A DNA stretch of 64,000 bases from Actinomycetota bacterium (GTDB taxonomy: Bacteria > Actinomycetota > Actinomycetes > Nanopelagicales > Nanopelagicaceae). The notes beneath the pieces are model-generated. The model searched no databases and was not told where the DNA came from. It was given only the letters and a program-made list of their open reading frames with translations. Positions 41,794 through 51,531 of the stretch are shown here, in pieces. The stretch is from the NCBI GenBank assembly GCA_015660815.1, contig JACSDF010000001.1, positions 1 to 64,000 on the forward strand. Reading direction: 5' to 3'. Position 1 is the first letter of the stretch. Every line of letters starts with the position of its first letter. Made by a program: the position numbers and the translations under genes.

Positions 41794-42904
41794 GGGCTCC
41801 AACAGCGGCAAATATCAGGGGCCATTGAATATCTCCACTGCTCCATAAAGCACCACCCCAAATACCTGCACCAAGCACGGCGAAGTTCATTGATGCCTGA
41901 TACACGCCTTGTGCGCGACCGCGATGATTATCTTCGCTTAACGAAGCGATCCATGCCTTACCAACTCCGTCAGTAAAAGCGGGAAATAAACCATAAACAA
42001 CGAGTGCAATTAATGCGAGTGTGTGGTTTTGGGTTAATCCCAATGTTGCATATGCGGCGGCGAAAGCAAGCAGTCCAAATGCATAGACAACCCTCGGCGA
42101 AAACTTATCGGCAATATATCCGCCAGGAAAAGCTGCGAGAACCGTGACTCCACTAAATAGCATGTACGAAAGGACTACGCCTTGTGTCGAAAAACCAATG
42201 TCATGCAGGCGCAACAATAAAAGCAAGTCTGGAATGTTAGTTAATTGAATCAAAACTAAAATTGAAATCGAGCGTTTTAGAGCTTTAGGTAGTCGCGGGT
42301 GTAGCTTTTTCTCTGCTTTAACTCTTGGAACTTTGACAAAACTCTCCTTAATCAAAAGAGTCAAAAGCCCTGAGATAATCGCTGGAATCAGCGCCCATTT
42401 TGCTACCTCCCGGACATCGCCATCGAGCATTGCTAAGCCAATTAATGCAATACCTGGTCCAACAACGGCACCAATGTTGTCGCCAGTGCGATGGAAACCA
42501 AAAGCACGTCCTAAGTGGGCTTTGTCCACTGAATCTGAAATCAAAGCATCCCGTGGAGCACTGCGGAGACCTTTTCCAATTCGATCCGTGACTCGACCTA
42601 AGAAAACCAAGGGCCAACTCGTGGCAACGACAACCAGAGCTTTACCTACTCCTGCCAATGTATACCCTGAAATAACGAAAGGCTTTCTACCTAAACGATC
42701 ACTAGATGTGCCGCTAATTAACTTAGTGAATCCCGCCGCCGCTTCAGCGCAGCCTTCGATAAGTCCAAGAGCTAAGGGCGCGGCTCCAATTACACCGGTC
42801 AATAAAATCGGCAAGAGTGGATATAACAACTCACTTGCTGCATCTTGGGCCAGCGAAATAATTGTTAAAAGCAGCAGATTTCGAGTGAGCCAGACTCTTT
42901 TCAT
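41741..42904 (-). CDS. MFS transporter
   Basis: ORF track; 12-TM MFS, GTSSDRLGRKP loop motif. Confidence 0.92.
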   Translation of the reverse strand: MKRVWLTRNLLLLTIISLAQDAASELLYPLLPILLTGVIGAAPLALGLIEGCAEAAAGFTKLISGTSSDRLGRKPFVISGYTLAGVGKALVVVATSWPLVFLGRVTDRIGKGLRSAPRDALISDSVDKAHLGRAFGFHRTGDNIGAVVGPGIALIGLAMLDGDVREVAKWALIPAIISGLLTLLIKESFVKVPRVKAEKKLHPRLPKALKRSISILVLIQLTNIPDLLLLLRLHDIGFSTQGVVLSYMLFSGVTVLAAFPGGYIADKFSPRVVYAFGLLAFAAAYATLGLTQNHTLALIALVVYGLFPAFTDGVGKAWIASLSEDNHRGRAQGVYQASMNFAVLGAGIWGGALWSSGDIQWPLIFAAVGALIGSITLAINHLRRVQS

Positions 42905-43548
42905 TTAGGTAGGTGCTGTAATGCCCAGTGGTACATCGCGATGGCACCGGCGGCAGAAGCATTCATGGAGCGTGTTGAACCATATTGGTTGATTTCATAT
43001 AAGTTTTCGCAAACAGCGATACCTTCTTCAGACATCCCTGCCCCTTCTTGTCCAAATAAAAGGACGCAACGTTCTGGCAGTTGTGCACTTTCCAACTGCT
43101 GCGAACCAGGAACATTGTCGATTCCAATAATTGGTATGTCATTCTCTTCACACCAGATTGCGAAATCTTTGACCGTAGGATGATGATGAACACTCAAGTA
43201 TCTATCTGTCACCATAGCTCCGCGTTTGTTCCAATCGCGTTTTCCAACGATATGCACTCCAGAGACGTTAAATGCATTCGCTGTGCGCACAATGGAGCCG
43301 ATATTCAAGTCATGTTGCCAGTTTTCGATGGCGATATGTAATTTATGCCGTTTTGTATTTAAATCGGCAACAATTGCATCAACACTCCAGTATCGGTAAT
43401 GATCTAAAACATTTCGGCGGTCACCATTTAGTAATAACTCAGTATCGTATTGGGGGCCTTGCGGCCAGGGTTTTTCATGAGGTCCGACACCAACAACTGG
43501 AAAAAACTCACCTGGACCAATAGTGCCGGGCGTTGTTGGCGTAGTCAT
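42901..43548 (-). CDS. TrmH/SpoU family RNA methyltransferase
   Basis: ORF track; LLFGQEGAGMSEE and RSMNASAAGAIAMYHW motifs. Confidence 0.93.
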   Translation of the reverse strand: MTTPTTPGTIGPGEFFPVVGVGPHEKPWPQGPQYDTELLLNGDRRNVLDHYRYWSVDAIVADLNTKRHKLHIAIENWQHDLNIGSIVRTANAFNVSGVHIVGKRDWNKRGAMVTDRYLSVHHHPTVKDFAIWCEENDIPIIGIDNVPGSQQLESAQLPERCVLLFGQEGAGMSEEGIAVCENLYEINQYGSTRSMNASAAGAIAMYHWALQHLPK

Positions 43549-43596
43549 GAATGCACTCTAAACTGATTCCATGGCCACTATCAATACACCACGGTA

Positions 43597-44784
43597 ATGA
43601 CCTTTTTAATGCGGTACAAAGTAATTTTTATTTTACTTGCTTTGGTAAGTGCAATAAACGTTGTTCCGAGCAATGCAGCTTTATCCCCGTCAGCAATACC
43701 TGCTGTTTTTGACAAGCTCTTAGCAGTACCTGCTCTATCTAATCCAGCGATGATTCTCATTGATGGAACTACCGGAGAGGTTGTTTATCAGAGAAAAGCA
43801 TATTCACAACGCAAACCTGCCTCTGTTATGAAATTACTTTCAGGAGTTGCGACGCTGAAGTATTTGGATCCAGAGACGACATTTTCAACTAATATCTCAA
43901 TTGGAGTAGACAGCCGAACTCTAGTGATTCAAGGAAGCCATGACCCTTGGATTAGTGCCAGTCACATCACGGCACGTAAAATGAATCGCGTATCTCTTCC
44001 ACATCTTGCAAATATTTCCATGGCTATGCTCAAGAAAGCCAATGGAGGTTCGCTTAAAGATATTACTGTCATATATTCGCGATTGTTTTCACAGGATGTT
44101 TCAAATTTCAAGAGTTTTTGGGCCAAACGAGGTTTCAAACCAGAGATGCGGGCCGTAAGTAGCGCCGAAAGTTTAGCCAGAGCGGGCGAAATCACCGCAG
44201 GTGAAGAATCACCAAAGCTCTATGAGATGTTGGAGTTCACACTTTTATGGAGTGATAATCTCTTGGCCGAACGTTTAGCAAGGCTGGCCTCTCGCGCTGC
44301 CGGGAATTCATTTAACATCGAAGGAGTAGTTCAGACTTTTACTCAAGTGCTCACGGAATTAGAAATAGATCCAACAAAATTGAGAGTTGTCGACGCCAGT
44401 GGTTTATCAAAAGAAAATCGAATTACAGCGTCCATGGTAGGTCAACTACTTTTTAAACTCCGACTGGATGAGAAGTTTAAATATATTTACGATTCTCTTC
44501 CGGTTGGAGGTATTTCCGGCACCTTGGAATCCAGATTTTTAACAACAGCGCCTACAGCAGTTGGTTTAGTTCGCGCTAAGACTGGAACTCTCAATGGAAC
44601 GGTAACTTTGGCAGGGTTTGTAGAATCAGTAGATCGCGAATATGTTTTTGTCACTTTAGCTGATGATATCCAACGAGGTACTCGAGCAAGCGACAAAGCG
44701 CGTGCTGCCATAGATCGAATCCTCGGAAGAATTGCAGCTCCAAATATTCCAACTGAAATCTCTGAGGTTGAACCTACGCCCTAA
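43597..44784 (+). CDS. dacB: D-alanyl-D-alanine carboxypeptidase/endopeptidase (PBP4/DacB)
   Basis: ORF track; PASVMKLL (SxxK), WSDN (SxN), KTGT (KTG). Confidence 0.94.
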   Translation: MTFLMRYKVIFILLALVSAINVVPSNAALSPSAIPAVFDKLLAVPALSNPAMILIDGTTGEVVYQRKAYSQRKPASVMKLLSGVATLKYLDPETTFSTNISIGVDSRTLVIQGSHDPWISASHITARKMNRVSLPHLANISMAMLKKANGGSLKDITVIYSRLFSQDVSNFKSFWAKRGFKPEMRAVSSAESLARAGEITAGEESPKLYEMLEFTLLWSDNLLAERLARLASRAAGNSFNIEGVVQTFTQVLTELEIDPTKLRVVDASGLSKENRITASMVGQLLFKLRLDEKFKYIYDSLPVGGISGTLESRFLTTAPTAVGLVRAKTGTLNGTVTLAGFVESVDREYVFVTLADDIQRGTRASDKARAAIDRILGRIAAPNIPTEISEVEPTP

Positions 44785-45864
44785 CTACTTATTGTCAAAG
44801 ATTTTAATCGAACCACCGTAACAAGCAACCCACGTTCGTTGGGTCGGTACATCGAAGGCAACTCCTATGGGTTCATTACAAGCCTTAATAGTTTGTAAAA
44901 CCTTCATATCGCTCGTACGAACTTTGGAAACCGTATTACTCACAAAATTAACTACAAACAATGCAGAACCATCACTGGATACAGCCAATGACCGTGCCGC
45001 CTTTCCTGTAGTCACAGACTTGCCTTGCTTGTTGGTGAGTAAGTTCCAAGAGGCAACTTTGCCCGATGCGTTCATAGTTACGTACAGAGTGGAGTTATCT
45101 GGTGAAAGGACAATCGCCCGGGGATTGCTACCAATGGGAATATAAGAGCGTGAGAAATCCCCGAGATTTATGACATGAATTCGGTTGCCCCCCATTTCTG
45201 CAATGTATGCGTATTTGCTGTCATTACTAACGGCAATTCCACGCGGATAACGCCCGATTTTTATTGTTTTTATCGTTTTTTGAGTTGCCACGGATATGAC
45301 ATTGAGATCATATGAACACCAATTCGAAACAAGAAGGTACTTATTATCTGGAGTTACTTCTACTACTTTTGGAACCGTTCCTACTGGATAAACGGCATCA
45401 ATCTCGTAACTACCTAAGTTGATTCGATACAGAAAACTGGAGTCATACTTAGATGCCGGTGAGCACGTGTCGTGGCCCTCTCGATTAAAGCCCTTTCCAT
45501 ACATTGCATAGTTAGTAACATACAAATACTCTCCATCAGGGGAAAATGCGCCCTCAACTGGAGCACCTTTAAATACAGTTGAGTATTTTGATGCGCCAAA
45601 CTTCGAAAGTTGGACTGAATCAGAGACTGACTTTAAAAGTTCAAAAGTATTGGAATCATAGATTGTGACGCTATGTTGGTACATCATATTATGAGCGCTC
45701 ACTAGACCTGTGCCTGAAGATCTTACTGATTTTGGTGAAATATCCCCAGTAATTGTTTTAACTAAGACCATCTTACTTTGATCAGATAAAACATCACTGT
45801 GTGCCGGTGTAGAGATGACACAAAGTGATGCTATTACTAATAGAAATAGATAGTTGCGACGCAT
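44785..45864 (-). CDS. Secreted YVTN/YncE-like beta-propeller protein
   Basis: ORF track; signal peptide; repeats such as GAFSPDGEYLYVTNYA, PDNKYLLVSNW, SPDNSTLYVTMNASG. Confidence 0.85.
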   Translation of the reverse strand: MRRNYLFLLVIASLCVISTPAHSDVLSDQSKMVLVKTITGDISPKSVRSSGTGLVSAHNMMYQHSVTIYDSNTFELLKSVSDSVQLSKFGASKYSTVFKGAPVEGAFSPDGEYLYVTNYAMYGKGFNREGHDTCSPASKYDSSFLYRINLGSYEIDAVYPVGTVPKVVEVTPDNKYLLVSNWCSYDLNVISVATQKTIKTIKIGRYPRGIAVSNDSKYAYIAEMGGNRIHVINLGDFSRSYIPIGSNPRAIVLSPDNSTLYVTMNASGKVASWNLLTNKQGKSVTTGKAARSLAVSSDGSALFVVNFVSNTVSKVRTSDMKVLQTIKACNEPIGVAFDVPTQRTWVACYGGSIKIFDNK

Positions 45865-45887
45865 GCCTTAACTGTAACGCGTAAAAA

Positions 45888-46346
45888 TTAGTCGTCGTCA
45901 CCTTCATACTCGTCACCTTCATATTCCCTGCCTTCATCATCATCCTCGTCATCATCTCCACTACCAGTAGGTAATGTGCCGATAGATGGATTTATCATTG
46001 TTGGAGCCGATGAAGAAACAGCAGCAGAAGAAGACTGCTGCGTAAATGAGATTTTTGATGTGGCTGTGGTTCTAGGAGTATTTGAAGTTTGTGTGGCAGC
46101 TGATTGCGTAGAGACGGTCGCAGGAGAAGGTTCAAATGACTGAGAACTTTGAACTGCAGGAGCAGTCATCTCAACAGTATTGGCCGGGCTCTCTGCAGCA
46201 CTCTGTGCGAAAATACTGCCGATACCTAATATCGACGCAGTTACAACTAAGGCGAGAACCGGCAGACCCTTTGATACTTTGCGAGGGTATGCCGAGTTAT
46301 CTTTTTCGGCGATCTCAATCCATTCGGGCTTCTGTGAAGGTGTCAT
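45888..46346 (-). CDS. Membrane-anchored protein with Ser/Thr-rich linker and polyacidic C-terminus
   Basis: ORF track; single TM (GLPVLALVVTASILGIGSIFA), C-terminus GSGDDDEDDDEGREYEGDEYEGDDD. Confidence 0.6.
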   Translation of the reverse strand: MTPSQKPEWIEIAEKDNSAYPRKVSKGLPVLALVVTASILGIGSIFAQSAAESPANTVEMTAPAVQSSQSFEPSPATVSTQSAATQTSNTPRTTATSKISFTQQSSSAAVSSSAPTMINPSIGTLPTGSGDDDEDDDEGREYEGDEYEGDDD

Positions 46347-46435
46347 GCGAAGCTCCTTTCGTTATTGGAAAAGTAGCGTTTTAGGCTGTGAAGGCACTGT
46401 GAACCGAGCCTTAGTTTGCTGAGTAATCTAGGCAA

Positions 46436-47305
46436 GTGAAGATACTCGTCCGTGGTTATGTAGATCTCATGAAGCTACGAGTAGTCGAACTCCTATTAGT
46501 TTCGACCCTGCCGGCCATGATTTTGGCGGCTAAAGGGCTACCCTCTTTTTCGCTGGTGGCCACAACGATAATCGCTGGCACTTTATCTGCCGGAAGTGCA
46601 AATGCTTTCAATATGGTGATTGAAAGTGAGAGCGATAAATTAATGGCTCGAACTTCAAAGCGACCTATTGTCACAGGTGTAATAAGTAGAACTAATGCGG
46701 CAATTTTTGCATTCATTATTGGTATTTTATCGCTCATCATTTTTTGGATTTTTACGACACCGCTCGCAACTCTCTTATCATTTATTGCGATTGCATTCTA
46801 TGTATTGGTTTATACAATCGGATTAAAACGTAGGTCATCTCAAAACATTGTTTGGGGTGGGGCAGCAGGTTGCATGCCGGTATTTATAGGTTGGGCAGCA
46901 GTTACAAACTCACTTTCAATCACTGCACTCGCTTTCTTTATGGTGATCTTTTTTTGGACTCCACCGCATTTTTGGGCGCTCGCAATTAAGTACAAAGATG
47001 ACTATTCAGCCGCTGGAATTCCGATGCTTCCCGTTGTTGCTACTAAGGCAAATGTTCATCGTCAAATGTGGTTTCATACAGTGCTTATGATTGCTTCATC
47101 TATTTGGCTAATCATTTCTGCAGATTTGCCAACTTGGTCTCTTGTGGTAACTATTTTTCTTGGCTTGGTATTTGCACGAGAATTAGTAGCCCTTAAAGAA
47201 AGCTCACCGGATTACGGAAAAACTGCGGGCAAGATTTTTCAGTGGTCAATAACTTATTTAAGTTTACTCTCGGTTGTTCTTGTAGCTGCTCAACTCAGCG
47301 CTTGA
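46436..47305 (+). CDS. ctaB: Protoheme IX farnesyltransferase
   Basis: ORF track; UbiA-type motifs NAFNMVIESESDKLMARTSKRP, TPPHFWALAIKYKDDY. Confidence 0.95.
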   Translation: MKILVRGYVDLMKLRVVELLLVSTLPAMILAAKGLPSFSLVATTIIAGTLSAGSANAFNMVIESESDKLMARTSKRPIVTGVISRTNAAIFAFIIGILSLIIFWIFTTPLATLLSFIAIAFYVLVYTIGLKRRSSQNIVWGGAAGCMPVFIGWAAVTNSLSITALAFFMVIFFWTPPHFWALAIKYKDDYSAAGIPMLPVVATKANVHRQMWFHTVLMIASSIWLIISADLPTWSLVVTIFLGLVFARELVALKESSPDYGKTAGKIFQWSITYLSLLSVVLVAAQLSA

Positions 47306-48507
47306 GTTAAATCTTTTATCAAATCACTTGAATGCTCTAGACCTACCGACAGTCGCAAAACTGATGGCGTAATTCCCATCTCAGCTTGGACTTCTGGAGT
47401 TAATCGCCTATGTGTTGATGTTGCCGGATGTGTAATAAGTGATTTACTATCACCCAAGTTATTAGAGATATCAATAATCCGAAGTTTATTCATGAAGGCA
47501 AACACGTAATCCTGATCTCCAAAAAATTCAATACCAACCGTTGTTCCGCCGCCAGTCATTTGCTTCATAGCAAGTTCATGGTCCGGGTGTGACTTCAGGC
47601 CAGGAAAACGTACTGACTTAATTTCGGGACGCGATTCTAAGAATTCGGCGATTGATTGAGCATTCGCAACCATTCGCTCAACGCGCATCTCCATTGTTTC
47701 CAGTGATTTAACTAGAACCCATGCATTAAATGGACTCAACGATGGACCACTGTGTCGGGTAAATGGCATTAACTTTTCGTGAATGTAAGAAGAGGAGCCA
47801 AGAATTGCACCGGCAAGAACACGGCCCTGTCCATCGATATGTTTAGTTGCAGAGTACATAACTACGTCAGCACCCAACTGAAGTGGTTTTTGTAATACAG
47901 GTGAGGCCATGACGTTATCGACGATAACCGTAGCTCCTACCTGATGGGCTAATTCGCTGACCATCGCAATATCAACTATCTCCATTAAAGGATTACTTGG
48001 CGTTTCAATAAAGACGGCTTTAGTTGGTTTGCTTAACGCCTTTGCCCAAACCGTTGGATCATTACCCTTTACTAATTCGAAAGTTACGCCCCATTTTGGT
48101 AAGAACTCAGTGATGACAACATGACATGAAGAAAACATTGCCGCAGATGCAACGACATGGTCACCCTGTTCTACAAGGCAGGCAAGTGAAGAAAACATTG
48201 CCGACATTCCAGAGCCCGTAGCTACGCAGAAATCTGCGCCTTCAATTGCAGCCAAGCGCGCTTCAAACATGGCAACCGTCGGATTATGGAAGCGGCTGTA
48301 CAAAAAGTGATCAGTTTCTTCGGCAAAAGAGTCGAAGGCCTCTTCGGCCGTTGAATACGTGAATCCGCTATTTAAATAAAGCGCTTCTGATGTTTCACCA
48401 AAGCCCGATCGGGTAAGTCCGGTACGCACGGCATGAGTTTGGGGATGCAAATCCCATTGAGGTGCTTCTCGCTCGTTACGGGGGCGGTAGCCCCATGGTG
48501 TACTCAT
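47290..48507 (-). CDS. metZ: O-succinylhomoserine sulfhydrylase-type PLP enzyme
   Basis: ORF track (start MSTPWGYRP at 48507); Cys/Met metabolism PLP motif YSATKHIDGQGRVLAG. Confidence 0.88.
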   Translation of the reverse strand: MSTPWGYRPRNEREAPQWDLHPQTHAVRTGLTRSGFGETSEALYLNSGFTYSTAEEAFDSFAEETDHFLYSRFHNPTVAMFEARLAAIEGADFCVATGSGMSAMFSSLACLVEQGDHVVASAAMFSSCHVVITEFLPKWGVTFELVKGNDPTVWAKALSKPTKAVFIETPSNPLMEIVDIAMVSELAHQVGATVIVDNVMASPVLQKPLQLGADVVMYSATKHIDGQGRVLAGAILGSSSYIHEKLMPFTRHSGPSLSPFNAWVLVKSLETMEMRVERMVANAQSIAEFLESRPEIKSVRFPGLKSHPDHELAMKQMTGGGTTVGIEFFGDQDYVFAFMNKLRIIDISNNLGDSKSLITHPATSTHRRLTPEVQAEMGITPSVLRLSVGLEHSSDLIKDLTQALS

Positions 48508-48532
48508 GGTTAATTGTGGCAGAGTTAGGCAT

Positions 48533-49438
48533 ATGTCTAACACTGCGATATCTGTTACAGATTTGAGTAAGAAATACGGAGAGCGTATGGCCGTATCTCA
48601 TGCAACTTTTGAGGTTCCATTGGGCACGATTTGTGGTTTTGTAGGTCCAAATGGTTCAGGCAAAACAACAACTATGAGAATGCTATTAGGGCTCATCACA
48701 CCTACGGGCGGAACCGGCGAGATTTTGGGTGAGTCGATTAAACATCCAGAGAAATACTTACCGCGAGTCGGAGCGATGATTGAAGGTCCAGCCTTCTACC
48801 CAGCACTCAGTGGAAAAGAGAATTTGAACTACCTAGCAAATCTCGGTGGATTTTCAACTGATCGAGTCCAACACCTCCTCGAACAGGTCGGTCTGGGGGA
48901 TCGTGCTAAATCAAAATACAAGACCTATTCATTAGGAATGAAGCAGCGTTTGGGAATTGCAGCTGCATTGTTGCCTGATCCAAAGTTATTGATGTTGGAT
49001 GAACCAACAAATGGTTTAGACCCTGAGGGTATTCAAGAAGTTCGCGCTTTATTGCGCTCGCTGGCAAATGATGGAACCTCAGTCTTTGTTTCATCGCACC
49101 TCTTATCCGAACTTGAACTCATTAGCGATTACTTAGTTATGTTGCGCAAAGGTGAAGTTGTTTTTACAGGAAAAATGACTGATTTAATGCTCGATCAGCA
49201 ACCTGTAATCATTGCTAAGGGCGCTAACGATAGCCAACTCGCAACTTTGCTAGCGATTGCAGAGGCGGCTGGACACCGCGCAATAATTAGAGATAGTGCA
49301 GTCCATGTTGAAGGACCAGCTGAATGGGCTTTGGAATTCAATCGTGCAGCATTTGATGCCGGAATCACACTCTCGCAGCTGACTCCGCAACTTCCAAATC
49401 TTGAAGAGACTTTCTTTGAAATGACAGGTGAAAAATAA
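48533..49438 (+). CDS. ABC transporter ATP-binding protein
   Basis: ORF track (start MSNTAIS at 48533); GPNGSGKTTTMRML, LGMKQRLGIAAALL, LLMLDEPTNGLDPEG. Confidence 0.95.
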   Translation: MSNTAISVTDLSKKYGERMAVSHATFEVPLGTICGFVGPNGSGKTTTMRMLLGLITPTGGTGEILGESIKHPEKYLPRVGAMIEGPAFYPALSGKENLNYLANLGGFSTDRVQHLLEQVGLGDRAKSKYKTYSLGMKQRLGIAAALLPDPKLLMLDEPTNGLDPEGIQEVRALLRSLANDGTSVFVSSHLLSELELISDYLVMLRKGEVVFTGKMTDLMLDQQPVIIAKGANDSQLATLLAIAEAAGHRAIIRDSAVHVEGPAEWALEFNRAAFDAGITLSQLTPQLPNLEETFFEMTGEK

Positions 49439-50244
49439 TGTGGAATGTTGTCTTATCCGAACTTAGAAAACTGCGCCGCCCAACTCTATTTCTCGGAACT
49501 ATGGGTGCCGTCGTATTTTTTAGTGCCTTATTCTCATCACTCTTATTCTTGCTAATAGATTCTCCTCAAGGAAACTCTGATCGTGGTCGCGTTGTGACTC
49601 GGGAAGTTCTTTCCCTTGCCACTGGTGGAGTTCAAGGTTTTGGCAGTGTTGGTGGGTTTCTGGGAATAATCGCGCTTTGTGTTTTTGCTGCACAAACTGC
49701 GCAGGAGTACACATATGGAACTCTAAGAAATATCTTGGTTCGCCAACCGGGTCGCTTACGTGTGCTTGCTGGAAAATTTATAGCGATGGGTTTCTTTGCC
49801 TTTGTGATGATTATTCTTTCAGCGATTATCAGTATTGCAGCATCTGTGATTTTAGCTCCTCGAGCCAATGTCTCAACTGATCTCTGGTTTGGCGCTGACG
49901 GACGACAAGCGTTAATGACGACCTTCATCAACATAATTATCTCCGTCATAGGATTTGGAACAATTGGCATGGTTTTAGGTTTGCTCTTGCGTTCTCCAAT
50001 CAGCGCGATATCTTTCGGAGTTTTATGGCTGCTAATCGTTGAAAATCTTCTGATTGCCGTAAAAAACTCACTAGAAGAGTGGATGCCAGGGGCACAACTA
50101 GCAGCAATCGCATCAGGAGGCGCACCTAGCGGTATAGGTAGTGGAATTGAGTACTCACATGCATTAACGGTCGGGAGCTTATACGTGGCAGTTGGAGCCT
50201 TAGTTGCTTCTATCTTGTTTGTACGCCGTGATGTATCTAATTGA
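49438..50244 (+). CDS. ABC-2 type transporter permease
   Basis: ORF track; about 6 TM helices; overlaps ATPase gene by 1 bp. Confidence 0.88.
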   Translation: MWNVVLSELRKLRRPTLFLGTMGAVVFFSALFSSLLFLLIDSPQGNSDRGRVVTREVLSLATGGVQGFGSVGGFLGIIALCVFAAQTAQEYTYGTLRNILVRQPGRLRVLAGKFIAMGFFAFVMIILSAIISIAASVILAPRANVSTDLWFGADGRQALMTTFINIIISVIGFGTIGMVLGLLLRSPISAISFGVLWLLIVENLLIAVKNSLEEWMPGAQLAAIASGGAPSGIGSGIEYSHALTVGSLYVAVGALVASILFVRRDVSN

Positions 50245-50319
50245 AGACACCACCACCGTTTACCCCTCTTTTTTAAGATAGTTCATTTATTCTTAAGGTC
50301 TTCCCCCGGAGGTCTTGAG

Positions 50320-51522
50320 TTGAAAAAAAATAGGGCGGTTTCACTTGCTCTGATTGCTGCACTGATGCTGGTATCTGCGCCAGCATTTGCAAAGAGCCCA
50401 AAGCCATCTCTTGCTCAAATTGAAGCAGCAAAAAAGATTGAAGAAGAGCGAAAAAAAGTGGCCGAGGCTCAAGCGGCAAAATTGGCAGCTGCAAATCAAG
50501 ACCTTCGGACATTAACAGCGAAGGCAAATGCCGCCACCGCCTCATATGTGCAGGCACAACGAGAGTTAGCAACTGCTGAAGCTGCTGCACGAGCGGCGGC
50601 AAAATATGCAGCCAAGACGGCAACCGCAGTCAATCAAGCGCATAATGTTATTGGAAGACTTGCATCGAATGCATATATTTTGGGCGGAAGCATGAGTGAT
50701 ATTGAACCGCTGCTCAGTGCCAATGGACCACAGGATCTAATGGATCAACTCAGTACTTTAAGTACGCTAGGTTCAAAAAATACAGTTGCTTTGGAGCGAT
50801 TTAAGGCGGCAGAAGTAATTGCACGAGCAGCAAAGTTAGCCGCCGATGATGCAGCCACGGTACAACAAAGGGCAACGGATAAAGTTGAAGCAGCTAAGAA
50901 AGTCGCCGATGACGCGAAAGCCGAACAGGCGAAAGAAGTTGCTAAGTTACAGAAAGTTCAAGATCAACTCATGAAAGAGTTGCTAAGTGCTAGAAAAGTA
51001 CGAACAACACTTGAGCAACAGCGCCAGTTAGCTCTCTTAGAAGAGGCACAAGCTAATCAAGCAACACAGACCGCGGGACAAGCGAAAATTTGGCCTGATA
51101 GAGGTTTTAAAGGGAAATCAACTTTTCGCACCTCAGAGACCCAACGCCTTAAAGCCGTGGAGTTTGCAAAGAAACAAGTTTTAGCTCGCAAGCCTTATGT
51201 GTGGGGTGATGAGGGACCAAATTCTTTTGACTGCTCAGGTCTTGTTTATGCCGCGTATAGATTCGCTGGGCTTGGCTGGCCAAATTGGGATCGACTTAAC
51301 TCGGCGCTTTATTCGGGTTATACGATGCATGTTTCACTCAATGCTCTAGTGCCTGGGGATCTATTGTTTTATTCGTACAAGGGCACAATTTCAACTATTC
51401 ACCACATTACGATCTATGCCGGTAACGGAATGATGTGGGAGGCAAATTCAAAAAATGCAGGCTTGTTGTACTCAAATATTTATAGTGTCAAGGGCCTTAT
51501 GCCTTTTGGTGGTCGGGTCTAG
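50320..51522 (+). CDS. Secreted NlpC/P60 hydrolase, close paralogue of the gene at 1-1215
   Basis: ORF track; TTG start with GGAGG; same coiled-coil/NlpC architecture and near-identical catalytic segment YVWGDEGPNSFDCSGLVYAAY. Confidence 0.93.
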   Translation: MKKNRAVSLALIAALMLVSAPAFAKSPKPSLAQIEAAKKIEEERKKVAEAQAAKLAAANQDLRTLTAKANAATASYVQAQRELATAEAAARAAAKYAAKTATAVNQAHNVIGRLASNAYILGGSMSDIEPLLSANGPQDLMDQLSTLSTLGSKNTVALERFKAAEVIARAAKLAADDAATVQQRATDKVEAAKKVADDAKAEQAKEVAKLQKVQDQLMKELLSARKVRTTLEQQRQLALLEEAQANQATQTAGQAKIWPDRGFKGKSTFRTSETQRLKAVEFAKKQVLARKPYVWGDEGPNSFDCSGLVYAAYRFAGLGWPNWDRLNSALYSGYTMHVSLNALVPGDLLFYSYKGTISTIHHITIYAGNGMMWEANSKNAGLLYSNIYSVKGLMPFGGRV

Positions 51523-51531
51523 TCTTAACAT

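Noticed and set aside
50245-50319. Possible c-di-AMP (ydaO-type) riboswitch before the NlpC/P60 gene
   Set aside because: The intergenic gap is only 75 bp, too short for the aptamer, and no conserved core was recognised
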